Notes: generated by a model from the letters alone, not told the origin. A stretch of DNA of 64,000 bases from Neobacillus mesonae (GCF_023715155.1 NZ_JAMBNQ010000009.1:62001-126000); one strand, 5' to 3'. Numbered from the stretch's first letter, positions 18,421 through 27,074 are shown. Numbers and translations: made by a program.

Positions 18421-18450
18421 TTGACAATTCCAAAATATATAAATTATAAT
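18421..18450 (+). promoter_or_regulatory. Sigma-A type promoter of the iclR operon
   Basis: TTGACA at 18421-18426 and TATAAT at 18445-18450 with 18 nt between. Confidence 0.7.
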
Positions 18451-18473
18451 TAATTTCAAATATTGTAACTCTA

Positions 18474-18490
18474 GTTCCACAAAGTGAAAC
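18474..18490. promoter_or_regulatory. Candidate IclR operator
   Basis: GTTCCAC-AAA-GTGAAAC is an imperfect palindrome of 7-bp arms (one mismatch), the size and spacing seen for IclR-family sites. It overlaps the expected transcription start of the iclR promoter, which fits autoregulation. No second copy was found near the BASS gene. Confidence 0.4.
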
Positions 18491-19269
18491 CTTTTCCAGG
18501 AGGTGGTCCCATTACTGAGGTTTTAAAAACAGTAGAAAAAGCTTTTAAACTAGTAGAAATGATTGCCGAACAGCCGATGACCTTTACAGAAATGATGACG
18601 AAAGCGGGCAGTAATAAGGCTACGCTTTATCGCTTTCTATCGACATTTGAGAGACTCGGTTATGTCAAAAAAAATCAGCAAGAGAAATATCATTTATCAC
18701 AACAGTGGTTTCAAATCGCCTTAAAGGCCTCCTCACACCTAGATATTATTCAAATTGCCCGGCCCTATTTAGAATCCATTACCGAAACCGTTAATGAAAG
18801 CAGTTTTTTGGCACAACTTAGCTTTGAACAAGTTCAATATGTTGAAAAAATAGAAAGCAAATCTGCAGCGAGGATTGTCGTGAATATCGGCAGAAAAGCT
18901 CCACTATACTGTGTGGCTTCCGGCAAGCTGTTTTTGGCACATTTTGACGAAAAACAGCTGGAAGACTATTTTGCCAGAAATGAATTGAAGCCCATGACCG
19001 CCAATACGATTACAAGAAAACAGGATTTACTGAAAGAATTAGTCAATATTCGTACAAATGGTTATGCCGTTGACGATGAAGAATGGGAGGAAGGTTTAAA
19101 GGGCATTTCCTTTCCTATTTATAATGCCAGACAGGAAATGGTTTTCGCTTTGTCTGTGTCAGCCCTATCCTACCGCTTTAGCGAAGACATTATGGAACAA
19201 TCGATTAAGCTTGGCTTAGAGGCGGTAAAAGAAATTTCACTTCGATTAGGTTTTACCCATGTAACATAA
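18484..19269 (+). CDS. IclR family transcriptional regulator
   Basis: About 252-261 aa. N-terminal winged helix (TVEKAFKLVEMIAEQPMTF, SNKATLYRFLSTFERLGYV) and C-terminal IclR effector domain (ARIVVNIGRKAPLYCVASGKLFLA, DDEEWEEGLKGISFPIY). The coordinates use the outermost conventional start, GTG 18484. However, a strong AGGAGGTGG at 18499-18507 lies inside that frame and points to the ATT at 18511, which would give a protein starting just before VLKTVEKAF as in homologues. I think AUU is the real start. It is first in the operon, 16 nt before the TRAP genes, and probably senses the imported acid or its CoA ester. Confidence 0.88.
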   Translation: MKPFPGGGPITEVLKTVEKAFKLVEMIAEQPMTFTEMMTKAGSNKATLYRFLSTFERLGYVKKNQQEKYHLSQQWFQIALKASSHLDIIQIARPYLESITETVNESSFLAQLSFEQVQYVEKIESKSAARIVVNIGRKAPLYCVASGKLFLAHFDEKQLEDYFARNELKPMTANTITRKQDLLKELVNIRTNGYAVDDEEWEEGLKGISFPIYNARQEMVFALSVSALSYRFSEDIMEQSIKLGLEAVKEISLRLGFTHVT

Positions 19270-19285
19270 AAAAGGAGGAAAAACA

Positions 19286-20299
19286 TTGAAACGTACAAAA
19301 TTATTAATCGCTGTTGTAAGCGCTATTATGCTTATCCTTGCAGGCTGCGGAAGTTCTAAAAGTTCTTCAGACGGGGGCAAGAAAAGCTACAATTTAAAAA
19401 TGTCTGTAACCGTATCAGAATCATCTACTTGGTATAAAGCAGCAGAGAAGTTTGCAAAAGAAGTAGAAGAGAAAACAGATGGAAGAATCAAAACAAAGAT
19501 TTATCCAAACGAACAATTATCTGGCGGAGACTCTGCAAAAGGGGTAGAAATGCTTGTAAAAGGTTCTACAGACCTTAGTTATCACTCTCCAATCATTTAC
19601 TCTGTACTTGATGCTCGTCTTGGTGTGATTAGTGCTCCATTTTTATTCAAAAATTTAGATGAAGTAGACCAAAAATTGAATGGAAAAGCTGGAGAAGAAC
19701 TGAAGAAAATCCTGACTGAAAAAGGAATTGAAACGTTAGGCTTCGGAGAAAATGGCTTCAGACAAGTAACGAACAGTGTCCATCCAATTAAGACACCTGA
19801 AGATTTAAAAGGCTTAAAGATCCGTATCCCGGGAATCAAAATGTATACAGATTTATGGAGAGGATACGGGGCAGACCCGACTGCTATGACATTCTCTGAA
19901 GTATTTACTGCACTTCAGCAAAAAACAATCGACGGCCAAGAAAATCCAATTGATGTTATTCACTCATCTAAGCTAAACGAAGTACAGCCGTATATTACAA
20001 TGTGGAACTATTCTTATGACCCGTTAATCTTTGGTATGAACAAAAAGAAATTTGACGGCATGAGCAAAGAGGACCAAGACATTATCAAAGAAGCGGCTAA
20101 AAATGCAAATGCATACCAGATTAAATTAGCACGTGAAAAAGAAGCAAAGCAAATTGATGAATTAAAAGCAGCTGGTATGAAATTCTACTATCCGACAGAT
20201 GCAGAAATTGAGCAATTTAAGAAGGCTTCTGAACCAATCTATCAAAAGTATGAGAAAGAATGGGGAGCAGACTTGTTAAAAGCTTTCCAAGAGAAGTAA
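19286..20299 (+). CDS. dctP: TRAP transporter substrate-binding lipoprotein (DctP family)
   Basis: 337 aa with TTG start behind AAAAGGAGG. Signal peptide and lipobox LAGC make it a surface lipoprotein. DctP/SBP landmarks follow: LKIRIPGIKMY with the carboxylate-binding Arg, and TALQQKTIDGQENPIDVI. It delivers an organic acid to the DctQ-DctM permease encoded next. The ligand is unknown; the downstream CoA ligase says it is a carboxylate. Confidence 0.93.
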   Translation: MKRTKLLIAVVSAIMLILAGCGSSKSSSDGGKKSYNLKMSVTVSESSTWYKAAEKFAKEVEEKTDGRIKTKIYPNEQLSGGDSAKGVEMLVKGSTDLSYHSPIIYSVLDARLGVISAPFLFKNLDEVDQKLNGKAGEELKKILTEKGIETLGFGENGFRQVTNSVHPIKTPEDLKGLKIRIPGIKMYTDLWRGYGADPTAMTFSEVFTALQQKTIDGQENPIDVIHSSKLNEVQPYITMWNYSYDPLIFGMNKKKFDGMSKEDQDIIKEAAKNANAYQIKLAREKEAKQIDELKAAGMKFYYPTDAEIEQFKKASEPIYQKYEKEWGADLLKAFQEK

Positions 20300-20312
20300 T
20301 AGGGGGGATATC

Positions 20313-20801
20313 ATGTCAAAAGCCATTGCATATATCGAAAACACAATTTTGGCAGTTACATTGGGAATTATGAGTATCCTAGCTTTTGCAAATGTCGTAT
20401 CAAGATATCTCTTTCATTACTCGATTTCATTTACAGAAGAAGTCACAGTGAATCTGTTTGTGTTGTTAACTTTCCTGGGAGCTGCGGCGGGCATTCGAAT
20501 GAATGCCCACCTAGGCTTTACCATGTTGTTTGACAAATTATCAGGGGTGCCGAAGAAAGCATTGATTATCTTAAGTTGTGCTCTTATTTCTGTTATTTTT
20601 CTAATCTTTGTTTATTTTGGCTATGATATGGTGAGTTTCCAAATAGAGTCAGAGCAGAAAACTCCATCTCTTGGCTGGAATCAATGGGTCTTTACTTTAG
20701 GGTTCCCGGTTGGCTGTTTGTTCGGATTATACCGGGCCATCGAAGCGGGATTCCGCGAGTGGAAACAAGTATCTAATGAAGAAAGCGGGGTTAAAGCATG
20801 A
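20313..20801 (+). CDS. dctQ: TRAP transporter small permease (DctQ family)
   Basis: 162 aa, four membrane helices (from YIENTILAVTLGIMSILAFA). The family motif SFTEEVTVNLFVLLTFLGAAAG is present in part (FTEEVTVNLFVLL). AGGGGGGATAT precedes the ATG. Its stop overlaps the dctM start (ATGA), so the two permease subunits are translationally coupled. Confidence 0.93.
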   Translation: MSKAIAYIENTILAVTLGIMSILAFANVVSRYLFHYSISFTEEVTVNLFVLLTFLGAAAGIRMNAHLGFTMLFDKLSGVPKKALIILSCALISVIFLIFVYFGYDMVSFQIESEQKTPSLGWNQWVFTLGFPVGCLFGLYRAIEAGFREWKQVSNEESGVKA

Positions 20802-22138
20802 CAGCCCTATTATTATTTGGGATTTTCTTTATTTTGGTCTTTCTCGGGCTTCCGATTGCCATCTCGCTAGGGGTCTCTTCGATTGCTGTTCTCCTTATAT
20901 CCGGAGGGATCACGAATCTGGAATTGGTTCCAGATATTTTATTTTCCAGTGTGTCAAAGTTTACCCTTCTCGCCATTCCGTTCTTTGTATTAGCAGGTGT
21001 CATTATGGATTATGCCGGTATATCCAAGCGGCTGATTCATTTTGCGGATGTATGTGTCGGCCATTTAAAAGGCGGAATGATTTTAGTTACGGTGATTACA
21101 GCCATTTTCTTTGCGGCTATTTCCGGCTCAGGCCCGGCAACGGTTGCGGCAATTGGCGGTATTTTAATTCCCGCTTTAGCGAAAAATGGTGTTAAGCGGG
21201 AGACTGGGAGTGCACTAGTAGCCAGTTCTGGTGCCATTGGAATTGTTATCCCGCCAAGTATAGCTTTTATCATATTTGCTGTAGTTGCCGGCGATCAGGC
21301 CAGTGTTTCAATTGGCCGGTTGTTTGTCGCAGGGATTTTCCCTGGATTGTTAATGGGCATTGCGTTCGTCTTTGCCGCTCTTTATGCCAAGAAAAGAGGT
21401 CTTTCTTCCGGAGTGCCGGGGGCCAATAATGAAGTGGCTGCAGCCATTGAGGTAAGAAAGCGGGCATCCGGAAAGGAAATTTGGAAAGCTTTTCTTGATG
21501 CGATTGGCGGTCTGTTAATCCCGGTTATCATTTTAGGAGGTATTTATGGAGGGGTTTTTACCCCGACAGAAGCGGCCGTTGTTGCAGTATTCTATGGCTT
21601 CATCGTAGGAATCTTCATTTATCGCGAGTTGAAAATAGCTGATGTTTTCAAAATTCTTTATGATGCCGCAGTTCAAACCGCGATCATCACCTTTATCGTC
21701 AGCACAGCATCACTATTTGCTTATATTATTACAACTGAATCCATTGCGGAAACGATGTCAGATACATTGCTTGGACTGTCATCGAACCCAATTATCATTC
21801 TATTAATCTTAAATATTATTCTTTTGATTGCTGGTATGTTTATTGATGCCATCAGTGCCTTTTACATCTTTGTTCCGATTCTATTGCCGATCATTCTTCA
21901 CTTTAATATGGACCCGACAGTATTTGGTGTCATTATGACGGTGAACTTGGCAATTGGTCTGTTCACGCCGCCAGTAGGATTGAACCTATATGTAGCGAGC
22001 GGTATCGGCAATGTGAAGATTCAAAGTATTTCAAAGGCCATCATACCATTCGTGGTAGCTGCGGTCGTTGTACTGCTGCTGATTACGTATATTCCGTCCC
22101 TGTCGACCTATTTACCAGATTTGATGGGGATTAAATAA
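20798..22138 (+). CDS. dctM: TRAP transporter large permease (DctM family)
   Basis: 446 aa, about twelve membrane helices. Conserved landmarks: GLPIAISLGVSS at the N-terminus, AAISGSGPATVAAIGGILIPAL, IPPSIAFIIFAVVAGDQ, GGIYGGVFTPTEAAVVAVFYG and LFTPPVGLNLYVASG. It forms the sodium-driven transport path. Followed by about 200 nt of repeat-rich DNA before the catabolic genes, which are still on the same strand with no obvious terminator. Confidence 0.94.
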   Translation: MTALLLFGIFFILVFLGLPIAISLGVSSIAVLLISGGITNLELVPDILFSSVSKFTLLAIPFFVLAGVIMDYAGISKRLIHFADVCVGHLKGGMILVTVITAIFFAAISGSGPATVAAIGGILIPALAKNGVKRETGSALVASSGAIGIVIPPSIAFIIFAVVAGDQASVSIGRLFVAGIFPGLLMGIAFVFAALYAKKRGLSSGVPGANNEVAAAIEVRKRASGKEIWKAFLDAIGGLLIPVIILGGIYGGVFTPTEAAVVAVFYGFIVGIFIYRELKIADVFKILYDAAVQTAIITFIVSTASLFAYIITTESIAETMSDTLLGLSSNPIIILLILNIILLIAGMFIDAISAFYIFVPILLPIILHFNMDPTVFGVIMTVNLAIGLFTPPVGLNLYVASGIGNVKIQSISKAIIPFVVAAVVVLLLITYIPSLSTYLPDLMGIK

Positions 22139-22146
22139 TTTTCTAT

Positions 22147-22301
22147 TTCGCGGATCAATAGGCCGTAATTGCGGATGAAGCTTGAAAAATCGCGTGAATT
22201 TCAGATTCGCGGATATCGTTAGTAAATCCGCGGATATCTAGGTGGAATTCGCGGATAGATACTCTCCATCCGCGGATTTCCGGCCCAAATCCGCGGATAA
22301 C
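22147..22301. repeat. Tandem array with 21-bp period, GCGGAT core
   Basis: The core GCGGAT starts at 22150, 22171, 22192 (degenerate GCGTGA), 22209, 22230, 22251, 22272 and 22293. Spacing is 21 in all steps but one (17). The bases between cores vary, though several units extend to the palindrome ATCCGCGGAT. It fills the gap inside the operon between dctM and the SDR gene and encodes nothing. Confidence 0.85.
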
Positions 22302-22339
22302 CAGCCAGCTACTATTTTAAAAAACAAGGAGGATTTCCA

Positions 22340-23110
22340 ATGGGAAAATTAGAAGGTCATGTCGCGATTATAACAGGTGCATCCGGCGGAATTGGCGGCG
22401 GATGTGCCTATAGACTTGCACAAGAAGGAGCACATATTGTGATCGTCGATTTAATGGATGCCTCTGAAATGGCAGCAACGATTACGAGCGACTTCCCTGC
22501 GAGCAAGGTTCGAACCCATCAAATTGACATTCGCAATATAAGCGACATTCAAAATGTTGTGGATCAAACAATTGAAGAGTTTGGAAAAATTGATATTTTA
22601 ATCAACAATGCCGGAACAGCCGGGCGTATGGATATCGAAGAAATGACAGAGGAAATTTGGGACCGCGACCTAAATACCAATTTGAAAGCAGCATTCTTTT
22701 TCATTCAGAAAGTAGTTTACCCTCATATGCTCTCCAAAGGCTACGGCCGAATTGTCAACATTAGTTCCATTTCAGGTATCAACGGCGGGCAGGTGTCCGG
22801 CTTCAATGAGGACTCCTGGAAGGGGCGTTCGGGCCCTGCATATGCTTCCAGCAAAGGCGGTGTGATTGCCTTAACAAAATGGGTGGCCAAGGAGCTTGGT
22901 TCAAAAGGGATTACCTGTAACAGTGTAGCTCCAGGTGCGGTTGAAACAAGAATTACAGCCGGCATTCATTATAATCTTGACGGACAGGTCGTGAAACGGA
23001 TGGGGCAGCCGGGTGATATTGCAGAAGCCGTTTGCTATTTCTGTACGCCTGAATCCAGTTATACCACCGGACAAACACTCCGGGTGGATGGAGGGGCTGT
23101 TATTGCTTAG
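22340..23110 (+). CDS. Short-chain dehydrogenase/reductase (SDR)
   Basis: 256-aa classical SDR: cofactor motif TGASGGIGGG near residue 13, NNAGTAG, catalytic Ser region NISSISG, then YASSK, and C-terminal GQTLRVDGG. An Asp at the end of beta-2 (VIVDLMD) favours NAD(H). AAGGAGG precedes the ATG. Given the CoA ligase and thiolase in the same operon, it most likely oxidises a hydroxyl, perhaps the beta-hydroxyl of the acyl-CoA intermediate. The exact substrate is unknown. Confidence 0.9.
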   Translation: MGKLEGHVAIITGASGGIGGGCAYRLAQEGAHIVIVDLMDASEMAATITSDFPASKVRTHQIDIRNISDIQNVVDQTIEEFGKIDILINNAGTAGRMDIEEMTEEIWDRDLNTNLKAAFFFIQKVVYPHMLSKGYGRIVNISSISGINGGQVSGFNEDSWKGRSGPAYASSKGGVIALTKWVAKELGSKGITCNSVAPGAVETRITAGIHYNLDGQVVKRMGQPGDIAEAVCYFCTPESSYTTGQTLRVDGGAVIA

Positions 23111-23144
23111 CTCCATCGATTTGGAAATCAGGGAGGGAAATGCC

Positions 23145-23615
23145 ATGCGCCAATCACATGCCATATATAATGAAGAAACTGGTACCTTAATAGGGAGTTT
23201 GGCGGCAGGAGAAGACCTGCTGCTCGGCATTTTAGAACAATGTGAAAAATACAATATTAAGGCCGGCTCCTTTCAATGTATGGGTTCATTAGTATCGCTG
23301 CATTATTGCATTTTTCAAAACAGAAATGGAAAGCTTTCCTACAGCCAACCGATTCAAGAACAGAAACCAGCCGAGCTTCTAAGCGGGACCGGTTTTATTG
23401 GAGTTACTGAAGACGGCCGCCCGGAAATTCATTTTCATGGTGTATTAATTGATGAACATGGAGTCATTCGCGGCGGTCATTTTCTAGAAGGCGGAAATAC
23501 GGTAGCCATCACGATAGAATTTATGGTAACAGCAGCCCCTGGAGCAAAGGCTGTCCGAGAGCTGATTCCGGGAACAAAGTTTAGTGTGTTTAATTTTTAC
23601 AGGGAGGGGGCTTAG
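23145..23615 (+). CDS. PPC/DUF296 domain protein
   Basis: 156 aa. The PPC (DUF296) fold is recognisable from the N-terminal GTLIGSLAAGEDLLLGILE, the His-rich core EIHFHGVLIDEHG and the trimer motif RGGHFLEGGNTVAITIEF. In bacteria such proteins are found alone or beside catabolic genes, and their biochemical role is not settled; plant relatives bind AT-rich DNA through an added AT-hook, which is absent here. Start ATG 23145 is chosen because GGGAGGG lies 7-8 nt upstream; the frame is open further but would overlap the SDR gene. Confidence 0.8.
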   Translation: MRQSHAIYNEETGTLIGSLAAGEDLLLGILEQCEKYNIKAGSFQCMGSLVSLHYCIFQNRNGKLSYSQPIQEQKPAELLSGTGFIGVTEDGRPEIHFHGVLIDEHGVIRGGHFLEGGNTVAITIEFMVTAAPGAKAVRELIPGTKFSVFNFYREGA

Positions 23616-23620
23616 AAAAA

Positions 23621-25102
23621 ATGGAAACGATTGCATCCTATGCTAAAAAGACCTTTCGTTCATTTTCACATAAACCGGCAGTGAAATACAAGCAGCTTAC
23701 CTATACCTACGGGGAGCTGGAGACACGGACATACAAGATTGTATCACTCCTTCAAAGCAGGGGAATCAAAAAAGGCGACCGTGTGGCCATTTTGATGTCC
23801 AACCGGTCGGAGCATATTGAACTGGACCTGGCCTGTGCGTTCGGCGGATTTATCAAGGTCCCGCTCAATTACCGCCTGCATCCGGAAGAACATGAATATA
23901 TGCTGGAACAATCCGGAGCCATTTTACTAATTGGAGAAGAAGAACTGCTGAATGCGATTTCCAGCCCAATAGCTAAAATTACGGTAGGTGACATGTACGA
24001 AAAATTGATTGCCGAGGCTTCGATTCATTATCGTGAGGAAGAAGTGGAGGAGGATGACTCTTTCGCAATTATGTATACATCGGGAACAACCGGTAAGCCA
24101 AAGGGTGTTACATTATCCCACCGGAATATTGTGTCAGGGGCGCTGTCGCTCGCAATGGCCTGTGAAATCAGCTGGGATGATGTGATTGGACATGTCGCAC
24201 CGCTGACACATGGCAGCAACTTTCTCTCTCATGCTTCCTGGCTGTACGGACTGACCCAGGTGATTTTTGAAAAATTTGACCCAGAAGAGTCATTGGATGT
24301 GCTTTACCATGAAAAGGTAAGCATCATTTTCCTTGTTCCGACGATTGTTAACCTTTTGGTGCAGGGGAAAAATTTTGACCCGGAAAAGCTTGTACATATT
24401 AAAAGCATCAATATGGCCGGGTCACCGATTGCTGCAAGCAAACTGCAGCTTGCCTTAGATGCAGCTGGAGATAAATTTGTTGAAACCTATGGCCAGGTAG
24501 AGGCACCGATGGCAATTACCATCATGCCAAGGAAAGAGCTGGCGGGCCACTTGGATTCATGCGGTTTAAGCGGGCCGTTTGTAGAAATGAAATTGGTGGA
24601 TGAGAATGGGGAAGAGGTTCCTCAAGGTGAAGTGGGCGAGGTTATTTGTAAAGGATCCCTGGTTATGAAGGGATACTGGAATAACCCGGAAGCCACGGCT
24701 GAAACCCTTCAGGACGGATGGCTGCATACAGGTGATCTGGGCTGGACGGATGAGCGGGGGTTCCTGCATTTAGTCGACCGCAAAAAAGAAGTGATTATTT
24801 CCGGCGGACTAAATATTTACCCGCGGGAGATTGAAGAAGTATTAAATAAACACAAAGCGGTAAAGGAAACCTGTGTCATTGGACTGCCGGATGAAAAATG
24901 GGGAGAAGCCGTTTCTGCTTTTATCGTGTTAAAAGAGGGAGAAACCGCAACAGAAACGGAAATACTTGAGCTGTGCAAGCAGCATTTGGGCAGTTTTAAA
25001 AAGCCAAAACGGATTGAATTTGTCGAGGCACTGCCAAAGAGCTCCTACGGCAAAATTTTAAAGAAAGAAATGAAAAAACTTTATGGAGGTGTTCATCAGT
25101 GA
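23621..25102 (+). CDS. AMP-forming acyl-CoA synthetase / carboxylic acid-CoA ligase
   Basis: 493-aa ANL enzyme. P-loop YTSGTTGKPKG at about residue 152, A5 motif ETYGQVEAP, A7 WLHTGDLG, A8 hinge RKKEVIISGGLNIYPREIEE and catalytic Lys near the C-terminus (LPKSSYGKILKKEM). It activates the imported acid to its CoA thioester with ATP. The GTG start of the thiolase overlaps its stop by 4 nt. The family covers medium-chain, aromatic and substituted acids, so the substrate is open. Confidence 0.92.
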   Translation: METIASYAKKTFRSFSHKPAVKYKQLTYTYGELETRTYKIVSLLQSRGIKKGDRVAILMSNRSEHIELDLACAFGGFIKVPLNYRLHPEEHEYMLEQSGAILLIGEEELLNAISSPIAKITVGDMYEKLIAEASIHYREEEVEEDDSFAIMYTSGTTGKPKGVTLSHRNIVSGALSLAMACEISWDDVIGHVAPLTHGSNFLSHASWLYGLTQVIFEKFDPEESLDVLYHEKVSIIFLVPTIVNLLVQGKNFDPEKLVHIKSINMAGSPIAASKLQLALDAAGDKFVETYGQVEAPMAITIMPRKELAGHLDSCGLSGPFVEMKLVDENGEEVPQGEVGEVICKGSLVMKGYWNNPEATAETLQDGWLHTGDLGWTDERGFLHLVDRKKEVIISGGLNIYPREIEEVLNKHKAVKETCVIGLPDEKWGEAVSAFIVLKEGETATETEILELCKQHLGSFKKPKRIEFVEALPKSSYGKILKKEMKKLYGGVHQ

Positions 25103-26244
25103 ATCATGTGACGGTCATTGGAACGGGAATTACCCAGTTCGGGACATTAAAAGAACAGTCTCTGAAACAATTACTTTTGGATGCTAGTTTCCAAGCTTTA
25201 AAAGAAGCGGGATTTCCGAAGGTAGACGCCGTTTTTATTGGGAACTTTATGTCCGGTTCGCTTGCTAATCAGGAAATCCTGGGCTCTCTTATTGCTCATG
25301 ATTTAGGGCTGGGGCCGATTCCAACAGCCAAAATGGAGGGGGCTTGTGCAAGCGGCGGGATTGCCTTCCGCCATGCTTGTGAAATGATAGAGGCTGGGGT
25401 TTATAACACGGTTTTAGTTGCCGGCGGTGAAAAAATGAAACATGCAGGAACAGATGTTGTCACATCAGCCATCAATGCGGCAATGGATACCGACAGTAAT
25501 GAGAAAGCGGCTGGCCTGTCCTTCCCGGGCTTTTTCGGTCTTTTGGCCAATCGTTATTTTTATGAAACAGAAGCAACGAAAAAACATTTGGCCATGGTTG
25601 CATTGAAAAACAGGAATTATGCCTTGAATAATCCAATGGCTCAATACCGTGATCCAGTGACATTGGAGGAAATTTTAAATGCCCGGATGATTACCGAGCC
25701 GCTTGGGCTGTTTGATTGCTCCCCAATTACAGACGGCGCGGCAGCAGTGGTTTTATCAAGAGGCCAATCCGGCATCCGTGTCATCGCTTCATCGCAGGCA
25801 TCAGGACCGACACAGGCACAAGAGGCGGATGATTTATTAACGTTCATTGCCACCAAAACATCAGCTGATTTAGCTTACGCGCAGGCAGGACTTGGGCCAG
25901 AGGATATTGATGTGATTGAACTGCATGATTGTTTTTCGATGACGGAAATCCTTGCATATGAAGCATTAGGGTTAGCCAAGGTCCGCGAAGGATGGAAACT
26001 GCTTGAGAATGGGGACACGAGGCATGGAGGCCGGATCCCTGTTAATACGAGCGGCGGATTGCTTTCGAAAGGCCATCCAATTGGCGCAACAGGTCTTGCA
26101 CAAATCTATCAAATTGTTGAGCAATTGCGCGGTACGGCCTGCAATCAGGTAGACGGAGCAAGAATCGGGCTGGCACAAAATTTAGGCGGGACAGGTTCTT
26201 ATTCCACTGTCCATATTTTTACGAATGGGAGGTCAGCGGAATGA
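25099..26244 (+). CDS. Thiolase-family enzyme (SCP-X-like), partner of DUF35 subunit
   Basis: 381 aa. Nucleophile Cys in EGACASGG (about residue 85), HDCF motif in IELHDCFSMTE and His in SKGHPIGATG. The C-terminal catalytic Cys of ordinary degradative thiolases is not seen; the end reads AQNLGGTGSYS as in SCP-X/acetyl-CoA acetyltransferase-like proteins. Such thiolases commonly work with a DUF35 zinc-ribbon/OB subunit, encoded here with a 4-nt overlap, as in BbsA-BbsB (benzoylsuccinyl-CoA thiolase) or Ltp2-type retro-aldolases. Retention of the Cys favours thiolysis over retro-aldol cleavage. Confidence 0.87.
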   Translation: MNHVTVIGTGITQFGTLKEQSLKQLLLDASFQALKEAGFPKVDAVFIGNFMSGSLANQEILGSLIAHDLGLGPIPTAKMEGACASGGIAFRHACEMIEAGVYNTVLVAGGEKMKHAGTDVVTSAINAAMDTDSNEKAAGLSFPGFFGLLANRYFYETEATKKHLAMVALKNRNYALNNPMAQYRDPVTLEEILNARMITEPLGLFDCSPITDGAAAVVLSRGQSGIRVIASSQASGPTQAQEADDLLTFIATKTSADLAYAQAGLGPEDIDVIELHDCFSMTEILAYEALGLAKVREGWKLLENGDTRHGGRIPVNTSGGLLSKGHPIGATGLAQIYQIVEQLRGTACNQVDGARIGLAQNLGGTGSYSTVHIFTNGRSAE

Positions 26245-26552
26245 AATTATCCGTACATGTATGTGAAGAATGTGGACACACCAGCATTCCAGCACGGTTG
26301 ATCTGTCCTTCCTGCCGTGCAGTCGATTTTAGGGAAGAGGAAAGAGAAGGCAAAGGAACGGTTTACACATTTACTAAAATTAATATATCATCAGTTGAAT
26401 TCAAACACTTGACCCCATACTATGTTGTGATCGTAGATCTGCCAACAGGTGAACGGGTAACAGGAAGAATGGCCGAGGAAGTTCAAATCAACGATGTGGT
26501 TGAACTGGCGGCGATGGAACAGGGAGCTTATATTTTTAAAAAGTGTGGATGA
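26241..26552 (+). CDS. Zn-ribbon OB-fold (DUF35) subunit
   Basis: 103 aa. N-terminal rubredoxin-like zinc ribbon with two Cys pairs (CEECGHTSIPARLICPSC) and an OB-fold with GKGTVYTFTKI and LPTGERVTGRM. It overlaps the thiolase gene by ATGA and is expected to form a complex with it. Last gene of the operon, 8 nt before a strong terminator. Confidence 0.9.
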   Translation: MKLSVHVCEECGHTSIPARLICPSCRAVDFREEEREGKGTVYTFTKINISSVEFKHLTPYYVVIVDLPTGERVTGRMAEEVQINDVVELAAMEQGAYIFKKCG

Positions 26553-26560
26553 AGCATATA

Positions 26561-26592
26561 AAAACCAAGGGGATGCAACCCCCTTGGTTTTT
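26561..26592. terminator. Terminator closing the acid-degradation operon
   Basis: AAAACCAAGGGG, loop ATGCAA, CCCCCTTGGTTTTT. A/T runs on both sides let it serve the convergent pseudogene too. Confidence 0.92.
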
Positions 26593-26605
26593 GTGATTTT
26601 CTCGA

Positions 26606-26945
26606 TTAAACGGCGGCCCGACTTTCAAACTTCAACAGCTTAAAGAATTCCAGCATCAATTCAGAAAGACCTGGCCATGCATGACCTGAGACAATATTTC
26701 CATCTACATGAAGCAATTCCTCAATATAGGTTGCTCCTGCTGCTTCAACTTCTGGGCGGCATGCTGTATAAGCTGTCATTTCACGTCCTTTGATATATTC
26801 CCGAACAGTTGTTAACACGAGTTGTCCGTGACAAATAACGCCAAGCGGCTTATTTTCTTTTAAAAAGTGTGAGCAATTTCTTGTACCTTTTTATTCATTC
26901 AAATGTATTCAGGGGCACGGCCGCCAGCTGAAATGGAACCACACG
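26606..26945 (-). pseudogene. DJ-1/PfpI family protein remnant
   Basis: The minus strand encodes, in pieces, AGGRAPEYI, then NKKVQEIAHTF, then KPLGVICHGQ and LTTVREYIKGREMTAY, up to an intact C-terminus (VDGNIVSGHAWPGLSELM). ICHGQ is the nucleophile elbow of DJ-1/PfpI glyoxalase/amidotransferase-like proteins. A TGA stands after PEYI, a one-base shift follows IAHTF, and the N-terminal about 60 residues are missing. The gene is therefore broken by a stop, a frameshift and a 5' deletion. Confidence 0.8.
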
Positions 26946-26999
26946 GGAACAGGGGCTTAACCGGTATCCAAAAATTAATATGAGATTCTTGTAACAATA

Positions 27000-27029
27000 T
27001 TGACAAAATTCGCAAAAACAAACTATAAT
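27000..27029 (+). promoter_or_regulatory. Promoter of eutW-eutV
   Basis: TTGACA at 27000-27005 and TATAAT at 27024-27029, 18-nt spacer, 46 nt before the eutW start. It appears constitutive; no operator was recognised. Confidence 0.75.
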
Positions 27030-27074
27030 AGTTTCATGTAATTTGTCTTTCTATACGGTTAGGAGAATCATCAT

